From: Alkalihalobacillus alcalophilus ATCC 27647 = CGMCC 1.3604
GTDB lineage: Bacteria; Bacillota; Bacilli; Bacillales; Bacillaceae_D
Assembly: GCF_000292245.2 (NCBI RefSeq)
Contig: NZ_ALPT02000005.1
Location: 25,881-89,880, forward strand
Length of the DNA: 64,000 nucleotides
Direction of reading: 5' to 3'
Shown here in pieces: positions 9,148 through 17,365 of this stretch (the first letter of the stretch is position 1; each line of letters begins with the position of its first letter). The notes beneath the pieces were generated by a model that did not search any database, was not told the origin of the DNA, and was given only the letters and a program-made list of their open reading frames with translations. Position numbers and translations under genes: made by a program.

Positions 9148-9149
9148 AT

Positions 9150-11570
9150 TTATCCAACGACGATATTAACTAATTTTCCAGGGACTGCAATAACTTTGCG
9201 TACCGATTTACCTTCTATCGCCGCTTTCACTTTATCATCTTCTAAAGCTAATTCTTGCATTTGCTCACGGTCTGCATCAGCTGGAATCACAAGTTTAGCT
9301 TTTACTTTTCCATTGATTTGCACAACCACTTCAATTTCATTTTCAACTAACCAGTTTTCATCATATTCTGGCCACTCCACATAAGCAATTGTTCCTTCAT
9401 GACCTAACTTATGCCATAATTCTTCTGCTAAGTGTGGCACAATTGGAGCAATCAATTTCACAAAACCTTCCATAATTTCCTTTGGAAGCTCCTTCTGTTT
9501 ATAAGCCTCATTAATAAACACCATTAATTGGGAAATCGCGACATTAAATCGTAAACCTTCAATGTCTTCCGTCACTTTTTTTACTGTTTGATGATAAACA
9601 CGAGTTAACGGATCAGAACCGACACAATCTTGAATCGCTTCACTTAAATCACCTGATTGCTCATTAATAAATAAGCGCCAAATTCGGTCTAAGAAACGTC
9701 TTGAACCATCTAGACCGTTCGTAGACCAAGCAATCGATGCATCTAATGGTCCCATGAACATTTCGTATAAACGTAACGTATCTGCCCCGTGACTCTCCAC
9801 GACTTCATCCGGATTTACGACATTCCCTTTTGATTTACTCATTTTTTCGTTGTTTTCCCCTAAAATCATGCCTTGGTTATAAAGCTTTTGGAATGGCTCT
9901 TTAGTTGGGACAACACCGATATCGTATAAAAATTTATGCCAGAAACGGGCATATAAAAGATGAAGAACCGCATGCTCCTGACCACCGATATAAATATCCA
10001 CCGGCAACCATTGTTTTAATTTCTCTGGATCCGCTAAGGCCTCACTATTTTTGGGATCAATATACCTTAAATAGTACCAGCAACTTCCCGCCCAGTTAGG
10101 CATCGTATTGGTTTCACGACGTCCCTTTTTGCCTGTCTTTGGATCAACCACTTCTAGCCACTCTAGATTATTGGCAAGTGGGGATTCTCCTGTATCAGAA
10201 GGTTTAATTTCAGACATTACAGGAAGAGTTAATGGCAATTCTTCCTCTTTTAACGGGGACATTGTACCATCTTCCCAATGAATAATTGGTATCGGCTCCC
10301 CCCAATAGCGTTGGCGGCTAAACAACCAATCACGTAACCGATACGTTACTTTCTTCGTGCCAAGTCCTTTTTCTTCTAACCAGTCAATCATTTTGGAAAT
10401 CGCTTCTTCTTTCCCTAACCCATCTAAGAAATCGGAATTTACATGTTTTCCATCGCCAACATATGCTTCTTTCGTTACATCTCCTCCTGCCACAACTTCT
10501 TGAATCGGTAGATCAAATGTTTTAGCAAACTCATAATCACGCTCATCATGACCTGGAACAGCCATAATTGCTCCTGTTCCATAACTCGCTAACACGTAGT
10601 CGCCAATCCAAACGGGAATTTTTTCACCGTTGGCTGGATTAATTGCATAAGCACCAGTAAAAACACCCGTTTTTTCTTTAGAAAGTTCCGTACGCTCTAA
10701 ATCACTTTTAGAAGCGACTTCTTTTTTATAAGCTTCAACATTTGCACGTTCGCTGTCGGTCGTAATCCCCTCAACAAATTTATGCTCAGGAGCAAGGACC
10801 ATATAGGTGGCTCCAAATAATGTATCTGGTCTCGTCGTAAACACAGTCACTTCTTTATCATAATCCACAATCTTAAACGTAACTTCAGCCCCTTCAGAGC
10901 GACCAATCCAGTTACGTTGCATTTCTTTAATGCTTTCTGGCCAATCTAATTCTTCCAAATCATCGATTAACCGATCAGCATAGGCGGTAATTTTAAGCAT
11001 CCATTGTTTCATCGGACGTCTTTCTACTGGATGCCCTCCCCGTTCACTTTTCCCATCGATGACCTCTTCATTTGCTAAAACCGTTCCTAATGCTGGGCAC
11101 CAGTTCACGGCCACTTCATCAATATAAGCTAAATCATGTTCATATAGCTTTAAGAAAATCCATTGAGTCCACTTATAGTAATCTGGATCTGTTGTTGCAA
11201 CTTCACGTTCCCAATCATAAGAAAACCCTAATGATTTAATTTGACGACGGAATGTATTAATATTTTTCGTCGTGAATTCCGCTGGATCATTCCCTGTATC
11301 TAATGCATACTGTTCCGCTGGTAATCCAAAGGCATCCCAACCCATCGGATGAAGGACATTATATCCTTGCATTCTTTTAAAACGCGATAAAATATCCGTT
11401 GCAGTGTACCCTTCTGGATGACCGACATGTAAACCAGCCCCTGATGGAAATGGGAACATATCTAATGCATAAAACTTTTCTTTATCCTTATCTTCGGTAG
11501 TTTGGAACGTTTGATTTTCTTCCCAAAATTGTTGCCACTTCTTTTCAATTTCATGATGTGAAAAAGACAT
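9150..11570 (-). CDS. leuS: Leucyl-tRNA synthetase
   Basis: An 806-residue class I aminoacyl-tRNA synthetase that charges tRNA-Leu; the length equals other Bacillus LeuRS. Domains seen in order are the HIGH-type motif in FPFPSGAGLHVGHPEG (residues 40-54), the CP1 editing domain with TTRPDTLFGATYMVLAPEH and GTGAIMAVPGHDERD, the KMSKS loop in NEKMSKSKGNVV (near residue 575), and the C-terminal anticodon-binding and leucine-specific domains. The ATG at 11570 follows AGGAGGAAAAACA. Expression is controlled by a T-box leader about 400 bases upstream; between that leader and the start lies an unusual repeat-bearing element whose end touches the ribosome site. The gene ends at a good terminator. Confidence 0.98.
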   Translation of the reverse strand: MSFSHHEIEKKWQQFWEENQTFQTTEDKDKEKFYALDMFPFPSGAGLHVGHPEGYTATDILSRFKRMQGYNVLHPMGWDAFGLPAEQYALDTGNDPAEFTTKNINTFRRQIKSLGFSYDWEREVATTDPDYYKWTQWIFLKLYEHDLAYIDEVAVNWCPALGTVLANEEVIDGKSERGGHPVERRPMKQWMLKITAYADRLIDDLEELDWPESIKEMQRNWIGRSEGAEVTFKIVDYDKEVTVFTTRPDTLFGATYMVLAPEHKFVEGITTDSERANVEAYKKEVASKSDLERTELSKEKTGVFTGAYAINPANGEKIPVWIGDYVLASYGTGAIMAVPGHDERDYEFAKTFDLPIQEVVAGGDVTKEAYVGDGKHVNSDFLDGLGKEEAISKMIDWLEEKGLGTKKVTYRLRDWLFSRQRYWGEPIPIIHWEDGTMSPLKEEELPLTLPVMSEIKPSDTGESPLANNLEWLEVVDPKTGKKGRRETNTMPNWAGSCWYYLRYIDPKNSEALADPEKLKQWLPVDIYIGGQEHAVLHLLYARFWHKFLYDIGVVPTKEPFQKLYNQGMILGENNEKMSKSKGNVVNPDEVVESHGADTLRLYEMFMGPLDASIAWSTNGLDGSRRFLDRIWRLFINEQSGDLSEAIQDCVGSDPLTRVYHQTVKKVTEDIEGLRFNVAISQLMVFINEAYKQKELPKEIMEGFVKLIAPIVPHLAEELWHKLGHEGTIAYVEWPEYDENWLVENEIEVVVQINGKVKAKLVIPADADREQMQELALEDDKVKAAIEGKSVRKVIAVPGKLVNIVVG

Positions 11571-11591
11571 TGTTTTTCCTCCTTAAAATAA

Positions 11592-11882
11592 AAAGCGAAG
11601 TCCGTTTGCCCAGAAGCGAGAATATTAAGGATCAACGCTAAGTTCGCGACGTCCTGTCGCAACGCCTTGTACCCACGTCCTGTGGGCAAGGATCAACGCT
11701 AAGTTCGCGACGTCCTGTCGCAACGCCTTGTACCCACGTCCTGTGGGCAAGGATCAACGCTAAGTTCGCGTCATCCTGCCGCAACGCCTTGTACCCACGT
11801 CCTGTGGGCAGGCTTCTGAAGTCGCTTTTTGACTTCATAAGACGAACCGATTTTTCTCGAGCTTCTAACAGGTCTAGCTAAA
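11592..11882 (-). repeat. Dispersed hairpin element in the leuS leader
   Basis: Read on the minus strand, the element starts near 11882 with TAGCTAGACCTGTTAGAAG, continues CTCGAGAAAAATCGGTTCG and a hairpin TGAAGTC/GACTTCA, then three 61-bp units, and ends with TTCTCGCTTCTGGGCAAACG followed by GACTTCGCTTTTTAT. The same two ends occur at 32214-32604. The outer parts (TGTTAGAAG, and CTTCTGGGCAAACG) are partly complementary, so the whole can fold. The right end runs into the leuS AAGGAGG site within a few bases. It is transcribed as part of the leuS mRNA when the T-box reads through. Confidence 0.75.
11627..11809 (-). repeat. Three 61-bp tandem units, each with two hairpins of identical loop
   Basis: Units lie at 11627-11687, 11688-11748 and 11749-11809. 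The first two are identical; the third differs at a few sites. On the plus strand each holds GCGAC-GTCCT-GTCGC and CCCAC-GTCCT-GTGGG: two different 5-bp stems around the same pentaloop. In the third unit the first stem is partly broken (GCGTC...GCCGC). Confidence 0.92.
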
Positions 11883-11961
11883 TGAAATCTCATTCTCCAT
11901 GACGTGTTTATCATGGTCTTGCTCATTTTTATTATTCAATATCTTAGGGAACGCTTTTCCA

Positions 11962-12230
11962 AAATAGAAAAAACCCTCATCCCAAGACATCTTTGTCAGG
12001 GACGAGAGTTTGAATTGATTCCCGCGGTACCACCCAAATTAGCAAAAATAGCTTTTGCTCACTTTCGCATTTTTAACGAGTATGACCCGTTGAGAATTAC
12101 TTTTCATTCATCCTCAAGACTAAAAGGGGAGTTCGCTATTCCTTTTGACTGTCTCGCACCAACCGACAGCTCTCTGATTTTTCCAGGTAATAGTTACTGG
12201 TCCTTTTTTTCAAACGCCTTTTTTCTATTA
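11962..12230 (-). promoter_or_regulatory. Leucine T-box riboswitch of leuS
   Basis: Read on the minus strand, the leader contains AGAGAGC (near 12176), the Stem I elements GGTTGGTGCGAGACAG, and a specifier loop GAATAGCGAACTC presenting the leucine codon CTC. The T-box GGGTGGTACCGCGG follows at 12021-12036. An intrinsic terminator CTCTCGTCCC/GGGATGAGGG with TTTTTT (about 11966-12008) completes it. Uncharged tRNA-Leu would stabilise the antiterminator and allow leuS transcription. The orientation and amino-acid identity both match the downstream gene. Confidence 0.95.
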
Positions 12231-12235
12231 GTTGT

Positions 12236-12264
12236 ATTGTATGAATTGGATTCCCACCTGTCAA
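12236..12264 (-). promoter_or_regulatory. Sigma-A promoter of the leuS T-box transcript
   Basis: On the minus strand TTGACA (12259-12264), a 17-base spacer and TACAAT (12236-12241) form a near-consensus promoter about 30 bases before the T-box leader. The -35 box overlaps the stop codon of the upstream gene yttB. Confidence 0.88.
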
Positions 12265-13481
12265 GCATCATATACGGAATTTTCTTCATTTTGCTCAAAT
12301 TTTTGCTTGTTTTTTGTCTGTAATGGCCTTTCGTAAATACTTGCCGTAAAAATAGCCACCAATATAAAGCCCAAAAGAACATAAATCATAATCTGAAAAG
12401 AATACAGGTCGACTAATAAACCACCAAACAACGGCCCAACCATCTTTCCACTTGTTGACACGCTGTTGACAATCCCTTGAAAAGCTCCTTCCTTTCCTTT
12501 AGGGGCGAGTTTATGAGCAATCGTTGGGACAACTGGCCAAAAGAACATTTCTCCAACTGTCAATATAATCATGGCGACCATAAAGCCAGCAAAAAAATCG
12601 ACTTGTGATAAAACAACGTATGAGACAAAAAACAAAAAAATCCCCACAACCATTTGCCTTCTTAAGGTAGTGACCCACTTTTTAATAAATATAGACAAGA
12701 TCGGTTGAGCTAATACAATCATAAGCCCATTAACTGTCCAAAACATACTATATTGTTGTAATGTCAAGCCTAAATCTTGTGAATGCACGGAGACATTGGC
12801 TTGCCACTGCGTATACGCGACCCAGCAAATAAAAAAGCTGACGAGCACTAATCCTAATGAGTAATACACTTGTTTGCTTAACTTCTTAACAGTTGCTGCT
12901 TTAAGAGAAACAGTTGCCCCCGTCTCTTGTTTCGTTTCAATTTTTCTAAAAGTAACCGCAACAAAAAGGAGAACAAATACATACACGACCGCATTCGCAT
13001 AAAAAACGGTTGTCAGTTCGACCGAGGCAATAAGTCCAATACAGGCCGTTCCTACAGCAATTCCTAAATTTTGAGCAACATACATCGCGTTAAATGGTTT
13101 ACGACCACCATCTGGCCAAATGCTCCCTGCTAATGCATACATCGCAGGGAAAGTTGCTCCTGCTCCATAACCTATCCCAATTAAACAAAGCGTATAACCG
13201 AGAACAGTCGCATGAGCAAAGACAAGGGCAAAAGTCGCGAGCACAGCAATACTTAACCCTAATAAAATCGTTTTATACGCTCCAATTTTATCGAATAACT
13301 TCCCACCTGTCATATTTCCTAACACACCAGCACCTGAATGGATAAATAATATAAGACCCGCAACCGTCAACGATTTTCCTAGCTCTTGATGGATAATTAA
13401 CGAATTTAAAGGCCATAAAAAAGAAGCCCCTGTTATTTGCACGGCAACAGCCACTAATAAAAACCAAAGTGATTTGGGCAA
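12261..13481 (-). CDS. yttB: MFS efflux transporter, YttB-like
   Basis: A 406-residue major facilitator superfamily protein with 12 predicted helices split by a basic central loop (FRKIETKQET). The motif GGKLFDKIGAYKTILLG between helices 2 and 3 is the MFS signature A. The gene lies directly upstream of leuS, as yttB does in B. subtilis; its substrate is unknown. The start is a TTG at 13481, eight bases after GGGAG. The stop codon overlaps the -35 box of the leuS promoter and no terminator separates the two, so yttB read-through into the T-box leader is possible. Confidence 0.85.
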   Translation of the reverse strand: MPKSLWFLLVAVAVQITGASFLWPLNSLIIHQELGKSLTVAGLILFIHSGAGVLGNMTGGKLFDKIGAYKTILLGLSIAVLATFALVFAHATVLGYTLCLIGIGYGAGATFPAMYALAGSIWPDGGRKPFNAMYVAQNLGIAVGTACIGLIASVELTTVFYANAVVYVFVLLFVAVTFRKIETKQETGATVSLKAATVKKLSKQVYYSLGLVLVSFFICWVAYTQWQANVSVHSQDLGLTLQQYSMFWTVNGLMIVLAQPILSIFIKKWVTTLRRQMVVGIFLFFVSYVVLSQVDFFAGFMVAMIILTVGEMFFWPVVPTIAHKLAPKGKEGAFQGIVNSVSTSGKMVGPLFGGLLVDLYSFQIMIYVLLGFILVAIFTASIYERPLQTKNKQKFEQNEENSVYDA

Positions 13482-13640
13482 CTTACTCTCTCCCTTAGCT
13501 ATTTTCTATTCTGTTGAATAACCAAACCTTTTAATCCATTTATGAGTTTTTTCATCACTCTAGTTGCTCTGTTTCCTTCGACACTCTAAATACTAATACT
13601 ATAGTAGAATCTTAAAAATAACAATTGATTTTTTTGTTAG

Positions 13641-13669
13641 TTGGTTCTCTTATGAGGCCGTGCTAAAAT
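13641..13669 (+). promoter_or_regulatory. Candidate sigma-A promoter of ytqA-ytqB
   Basis: TTGGTT (13641-13646), a 17-base spacer and TAAAAT (13664-13669) lie about 40 bases before the ytqA ribosome site, in the divergent gap with yttB. Confidence 0.6.
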
Positions 13670-13717
13670 ACGGAGAGAGAAATGAATTTGAGCGTTTAAT
13701 AAAGGATGAATAGATAC

Positions 13718-14674
13718 ATGAAACATGTGAAAAGAAATGCACCTGCTCGTTTCCAAACAAAACGATTTTATAGTTGGAATGAACATTTACGCGAACATTT
13801 TGGTACAAAAGTTTTTAAGGTTCCATTAGATGCTGGATTTGACTGCCCTAATCGTGATGGAAAAGTCGCATTTGGCGGTTGTACTTTTTGTAGTGAGAGA
13901 GGGTCAGGTGATTTTGCCGGCAATCGTGAAGATGATTTAGTTACTCAATTTCAAACTATTAAAGAACGAATGCATCGTAAATGGAAAGAAGGTCAATATA
14001 TCGGTTATTTTCAGGCATATACAAACACGTATGCACCCGTTGAAACATTAAAAAGTTATTATGAAGTTATCTTACAGCAAGAAGGTGTCGTCGGATTATC
14101 AATTGCAACTAGACCGGATTGTTTACCGGATGATGTGGTCGAATATTTAGCAGAACTAAATGAGCGCACTTACCTTTGGGTCGAACTCGGTTTACAAACC
14201 GCTCATGATAAAACAGGGCGGCTCATCAATCGTGCTCATGATTATCAATGTTATGTAGAAGGTGTCGATAAATTAAGAAAACATGGCATTCGCGTTTGTG
14301 CCCACATTATTAATGGACTGCCACTTGAAACGACGGAGATGATGGTCGAAACCGCTAAAGAAGTGGCCAAACTAGATGTCCAAGGAATCAAAATCCACTT
14401 GCTTCATTTGCTCAAAAAGACACCGATGGTCAAGCAATTTGAAAAAGGGCTTTTAAAGCTCATGACTTTAGAGGACTATGTGAATGTCGTCGTTGATCAA
14501 TTAGAAATTCTTCCCCCGAATATGATTGTCCACCGTCTAACCGGTGATGGGCCAGGTGAACTAATGATTGGCCCAATGTGGAGTACTGGAAAGTGGACAG
14601 TTCTTAATGCGATTGAAAAGGAATTATTGCGGCGTAACAGTTGGCAAGGAAAGTACTATCTAGAAGAGAAATAG
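13718..14674 (+). CDS. ytqA: Radical SAM protein YtqA (TIGR01212 family), tRNA wobble uridine modification
   Basis: A protein of about 318 residues. The cluster-binding cysteines are in FDCPNRDGKVAFGGCTFCSE (C-x11-C-x2-C, residues about 43, 55, 58), followed by GSGDFAGN and the TIM-barrel core with SIATRPDCLPDD and WVELGLQT. Homologues are Elp3-related. B. subtilis YtqA has been linked, together with YtqB, to making mnm5 side chains on wobble uridine by a route replacing MnmC (name MnmL proposed); I cite this from memory. The ATG at 13706 overlaps AAAGGA, so I prefer the ATG at 13718. ytqB follows 68 bases later, the same pair as in B. subtilis. Confidence 0.9.
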   Translation: MKHVKRNAPARFQTKRFYSWNEHLREHFGTKVFKVPLDAGFDCPNRDGKVAFGGCTFCSERGSGDFAGNREDDLVTQFQTIKERMHRKWKEGQYIGYFQAYTNTYAPVETLKSYYEVILQQEGVVGLSIATRPDCLPDDVVEYLAELNERTYLWVELGLQTAHDKTGRLINRAHDYQCYVEGVDKLRKHGIRVCAHIINGLPLETTEMMVETAKEVAKLDVQGIKIHLLHLLKKTPMVKQFEKGLLKLMTLEDYVNVVVDQLEILPPNMIVHRLTGDGPGELMIGPMWSTGKWTVLNAIEKELLRRNSWQGKYYLEEK

Positions 14675-14742
14675 CTTAAAGCCGTTTCGCAGATTGTTCA
14701 AACCACAAGAGATGATTTTTTTCAAAATTAGGAGTGAACCTC

Positions 14743-15315
14743 ATGAGAATAGCAGGTATTTTACCATTTGCTCGGAACCTTTTAGCTCAAGCCTTAAAAG
14801 AAGGGGATATCGCCATTGATTGTACAGCTGGAAAAGGCAACGATACAATCACACTTGCGAAATTAGTAGGTAGTACTGGACATGTCTATAGTTTTGATAT
14901 TCAAGAAGAAGCGATTAAACAAACAGCCGAAAAAGTAAAGAACGAACGTTTGGAAGAACGGGTCACTTTATTTCAACAAGGGCATGAAATTTTTGAAGAA
15001 GTGGTTCCAACTCTTCACCTTCCTCATATAAAGGCAGCGATTTTTAATTTAGGTTATTTACCCGGTGGTAATAAAACCATCGTGACCAAACCAGAATCAA
15101 CATTAAAAGCCATTCAACAGTTGCTCAAGTGTATGCCAAAAGAGGGGTTAATTGTACTTGTCATTTACCATGGGCATAAAGAGGGAAAATTAGAACGTGA
15201 TTCGATTCTAAATTTTGTTACGAATCTTGATCAAAATGAAGCCCATGTGTTGAATTATCGCTTTATCAATCAAAAAAATGACCCACCATTTATTGTTGCG
15301 ATTGAAAAAAGGTAA
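14743..15315 (+). CDS. ytqB: Class I SAM-dependent methyltransferase YtqB (MnmM-type)
   Basis: A protein of about 190 residues. The SAM-binding loop is IAIDCTAGKGNDTITLAKL (about residues 23-41), followed by VYSFDIQEEAI. The family motif NLGYLPGG and the C-terminal INQKNDPPFIVAIEKR match YtqB closely. YtqB/MnmM methylates the aminomethyl group on the wobble uridine of certain tRNAs to give mnm5. A GTG at 14734 lies inside the GGAG ribosome site; the ATG at 14743 is spaced correctly and begins MRIAGILPFAR like homologues. Cytoplasmic, and likely one transcript with ytqA. Confidence 0.9.
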   Translation: MRIAGILPFARNLLAQALKEGDIAIDCTAGKGNDTITLAKLVGSTGHVYSFDIQEEAIKQTAEKVKNERLEERVTLFQQGHEIFEEVVPTLHLPHIKAAIFNLGYLPGGNKTIVTKPESTLKAIQQLLKCMPKEGLIVLVIYHGHKEGKLERDSILNFVTNLDQNEAHVLNYRFINQKNDPPFIVAIEKR

Positions 15316-15421
15316 GATTTTCCTAATTTTGCTTTTTTTGATGTATTGACATTTTGACAAGCTAGCTCGAAAATATAAGGAATGAGCTAAATCTTTTTAA
15401 ATGAATTGGAGAGTGATTTTA

Positions 15422-15997
15422 TTGACAACGACACTAGAAACCATTATGACTTTCAATCGTACTTTTGTTGAAAAAAAGCAATATGAGGAATATCAAACGA
15501 CGAAGTTCCCTAATAAAAAGTTAGTTATCTTAACTTGTATGGATACTAGACTCGTGGAATTATTACACCGTTCCATGGATTTAAAAAATGGAGATGCTAA
15601 AATTATTCGTAATGCAGGTGCTGTGATTTCTCACCCATTCGGTTCAATTATGAGAAGCATTCTTGTGGCTTTGTATCAATTACAAGCAGAAGAAATATTA
15701 ATCATCGGTCACCATGGCTGCGGAATGACTGGTCTCGAATCAGCGACTTTATTAGAAAATGCCAAAGACCGCGGTGTTGATTTAGATGTGATTGAGCCAC
15801 TTGAATATGCTGGTGTCGATGTCAAAAAATTCTTGTCTGGCTTTTCAAGTGTAGAAGAAAACGTGATAAATAGTGTCGATATGGTCAAGAGACATCCACT
15901 TTTACCTGCTAATGTACCTGTTCACGGCTTAGTTATAAGTCCTGAAACCGGCGAACTTGATGTTCTTGTAAATGGATATACAGAATCAAAAGTTTAA
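15422..15997 (+). CDS. ytiB: Beta-class carbonic anhydrase YtiB
   Basis: About 191 residues. Zinc ligands and active site are clear: LTCMDTRL (Cys, Asp, Arg), GHHGCGM (His, Cys), and the C-terminal HGLVISPETGEL. Beta carbonic anhydrases interconvert CO2 and bicarbonate; the family includes B. subtilis YtiB. The open frame reaches an ATG at 15401, but GGAGAGTG at 15408-15415 is an ideal ribosome site for the in-frame TTG at 15422, giving MTTTLETIMTFNRTFV, which matches homologue length. A strong terminator follows at 16019, so it is likely monocistronic. Confidence 0.9.
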   Translation: MTTTLETIMTFNRTFVEKKQYEEYQTTKFPNKKLVILTCMDTRLVELLHRSMDLKNGDAKIIRNAGAVISHPFGSIMRSILVALYQLQAEEILIIGHHGCGMTGLESATLLENAKDRGVDLDVIEPLEYAGVDVKKFLSGFSSVEENVINSVDMVKRHPLLPANVPVHGLVISPETGELDVLVNGYTESKV

Positions 15998-16018
15998 ATG
16001 AACCTAAAATCCGAACGA

Positions 16019-16060
16019 AGCCTGGACATGACGTCTAATACGTGATTGTCCAGGCTTTTG
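16019..16060 (+). terminator. Terminator of ytiB
   Basis: AGCCTGGACA and TGTCCAGGCT form a 10-bp stem around an 18-base loop, followed by TTTTG, 22 bases after the ytiB stop. Confidence 0.88.
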
Positions 16061-16153
16061 TATGGTTCACTTTCCCTATCTATCAGAAACATTTCCTCTT
16101 TCGTACTTATTCTCGCCCGTTCTCAACTTTTATTCGCCACTGTTTTCTTTCTA

Positions 16154-16187
16154 CAAAAAAAAGACCACTTAAAAATGATCTTTTAAG
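16154..16187 (-). terminator. Terminator of ytpB
   Basis: On the minus strand AAAAGATCA/TGGTCTTTT forms a stem followed by an uninterrupted T-run, about 40 bases after the ytpB stop at 16224. Confidence 0.75.
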
Positions 16188-16223
16188 CCTGGCCCTGTAT
16201 ATAGACATTTTTGCCTATCTCCA

Positions 16224-17279
16224 TTATTTATCACGCCGGTAAATCCAGCTATTTAAATAAAACAACAACGAAGGGAGTCCCCCCATTTTTATCATTTGTT
16301 TTGATTTCTTTTTTAACTCTTTATTTTTTTGAACTTTTTCATCTGAAAGGTAAATCGCGATAATTCCACGCCAAATATGGCGATGAAATTTCGGATCAGG
16401 TAATGTTGATAAACTCTCTTCTGCTTTTTGTACAAAATATTGAAAACGTTCGATCATTTGCTCTTCATTCTCATAATAAAAGAGGAAGTTTAATTCATCG
16501 TCAGCGATGTCTTCTTCCTGATCGATAAAATAATCTAGTAGTAAATGGACACCTTGAACCCATGGGAAGTACCCAGCTTTTATCACATCCGCTTGCTCTG
16601 ATGTTAGACCTTCCTTTGTTGCATAAGTCGCGAGCGTATAAACCCCTAAAGTCGAACCGGTACAGGCAGAAAATTCAAACCATGTCATTTCCGGCATTTT
16701 CTCTTTATGTTCATTAAACCAAGCCTCTAACCTCGGAATTCTCTCTTCTTTTACAACATGCTTATGCACTTGTAAATCTCCATATAATTGACTTAATTCA
16801 AGCATATTTTCTTGAACCATTCGGAAAGAAGGAAAGGTCACTAAAATGTGCTGACATGTTTCAATCAGCTCATGCAAATAACCACCATCTTCTTGTTCAA
16901 TTCGATATTGATAATAATTCACTAGAGGTTCGCCTGGAGTTAAGGCAGCGAGCAAGGCATTATGTAAGGAACGAAAGTCTTTTGGATCTAAATAATCACT
17001 TTGATCGCATAGATTGTCTAAGTAGTCACACATAATTTGATAAGCAATGATAAATTGAATTAATTCATCAAAACGATCGCGGGCAAGTAGTCCATAGATT
17101 CCGCCACCTTCACAATGAAACTCTTTTCTCTCAAGGGCATCTAATGCTTGTGCTCTTAATTCGGGGTCAGGAATGGACTTGGCTCTTTCCTTCCATTGAT
17201 CATAATAACGATGGACAGTCGGAAGAACATCCCTAAAAATATTCATCATTAGTGGGATTGGTTGCGTCGGAACTTTCAA
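16224..17279 (-). CDS. ytpB: Tetraprenyl-beta-curcumene synthase YtpB (DUF2600)
   Basis: A 351-residue all-helical protein of the DUF2600 family. B. subtilis YtpB cyclises tetraprenyl diphosphate to tetraprenyl-beta-curcumene, a step in sesquarterpene synthesis. Candidate magnesium-binding acidic motifs are MCDYLDNLCD (about residue 85) and LLDYFIDQEEDIADDE (about residue 247). The conserved opening block PTQPIPLMMNIFRDVLP is present. The start is a TTG at 17279 with AGGAGG seven bases upstream. Its downstream partner in the B. subtilis order, ytpA, is here just upstream on the same strand. Confidence 0.9.
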   Translation of the reverse strand: MKVPTQPIPLMMNIFRDVLPTVHRYYDQWKERAKSIPDPELRAQALDALERKEFHCEGGGIYGLLARDRFDELIQFIIAYQIMCDYLDNLCDQSDYLDPKDFRSLHNALLAALTPGEPLVNYYQYRIEQEDGGYLHELIETCQHILVTFPSFRMVQENMLELSQLYGDLQVHKHVVKEERIPRLEAWFNEHKEKMPEMTWFEFSACTGSTLGVYTLATYATKEGLTSEQADVIKAGYFPWVQGVHLLLDYFIDQEEDIADDELNFLFYYENEEQMIERFQYFVQKAEESLSTLPDPKFHRHIWRGIIAIYLSDEKVQKNKELKKKSKQMIKMGGLPSLLFYLNSWIYRRDK

Positions 17280-17365
17280 AATTTATCCTCCTTTTTCTTC
17301 TTCATTACGTTAGCATAAAATAAGTCCGGCAACAATCAATCAAGCTTTAAAATTTATTGAACAAT

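Noticed and set aside
11462..11838. Small frames reading YKALRQD and similar in the 61-bp units
   Set aside because: They derive from the tandem repeat and overlap the start of leuS; no independent start signals.
11904..12382. Frames of 139 and 62 codons over the T-box region
   Set aside because: The DNA is accounted for by the leuS promoter, T-box leader and the end of yttB.
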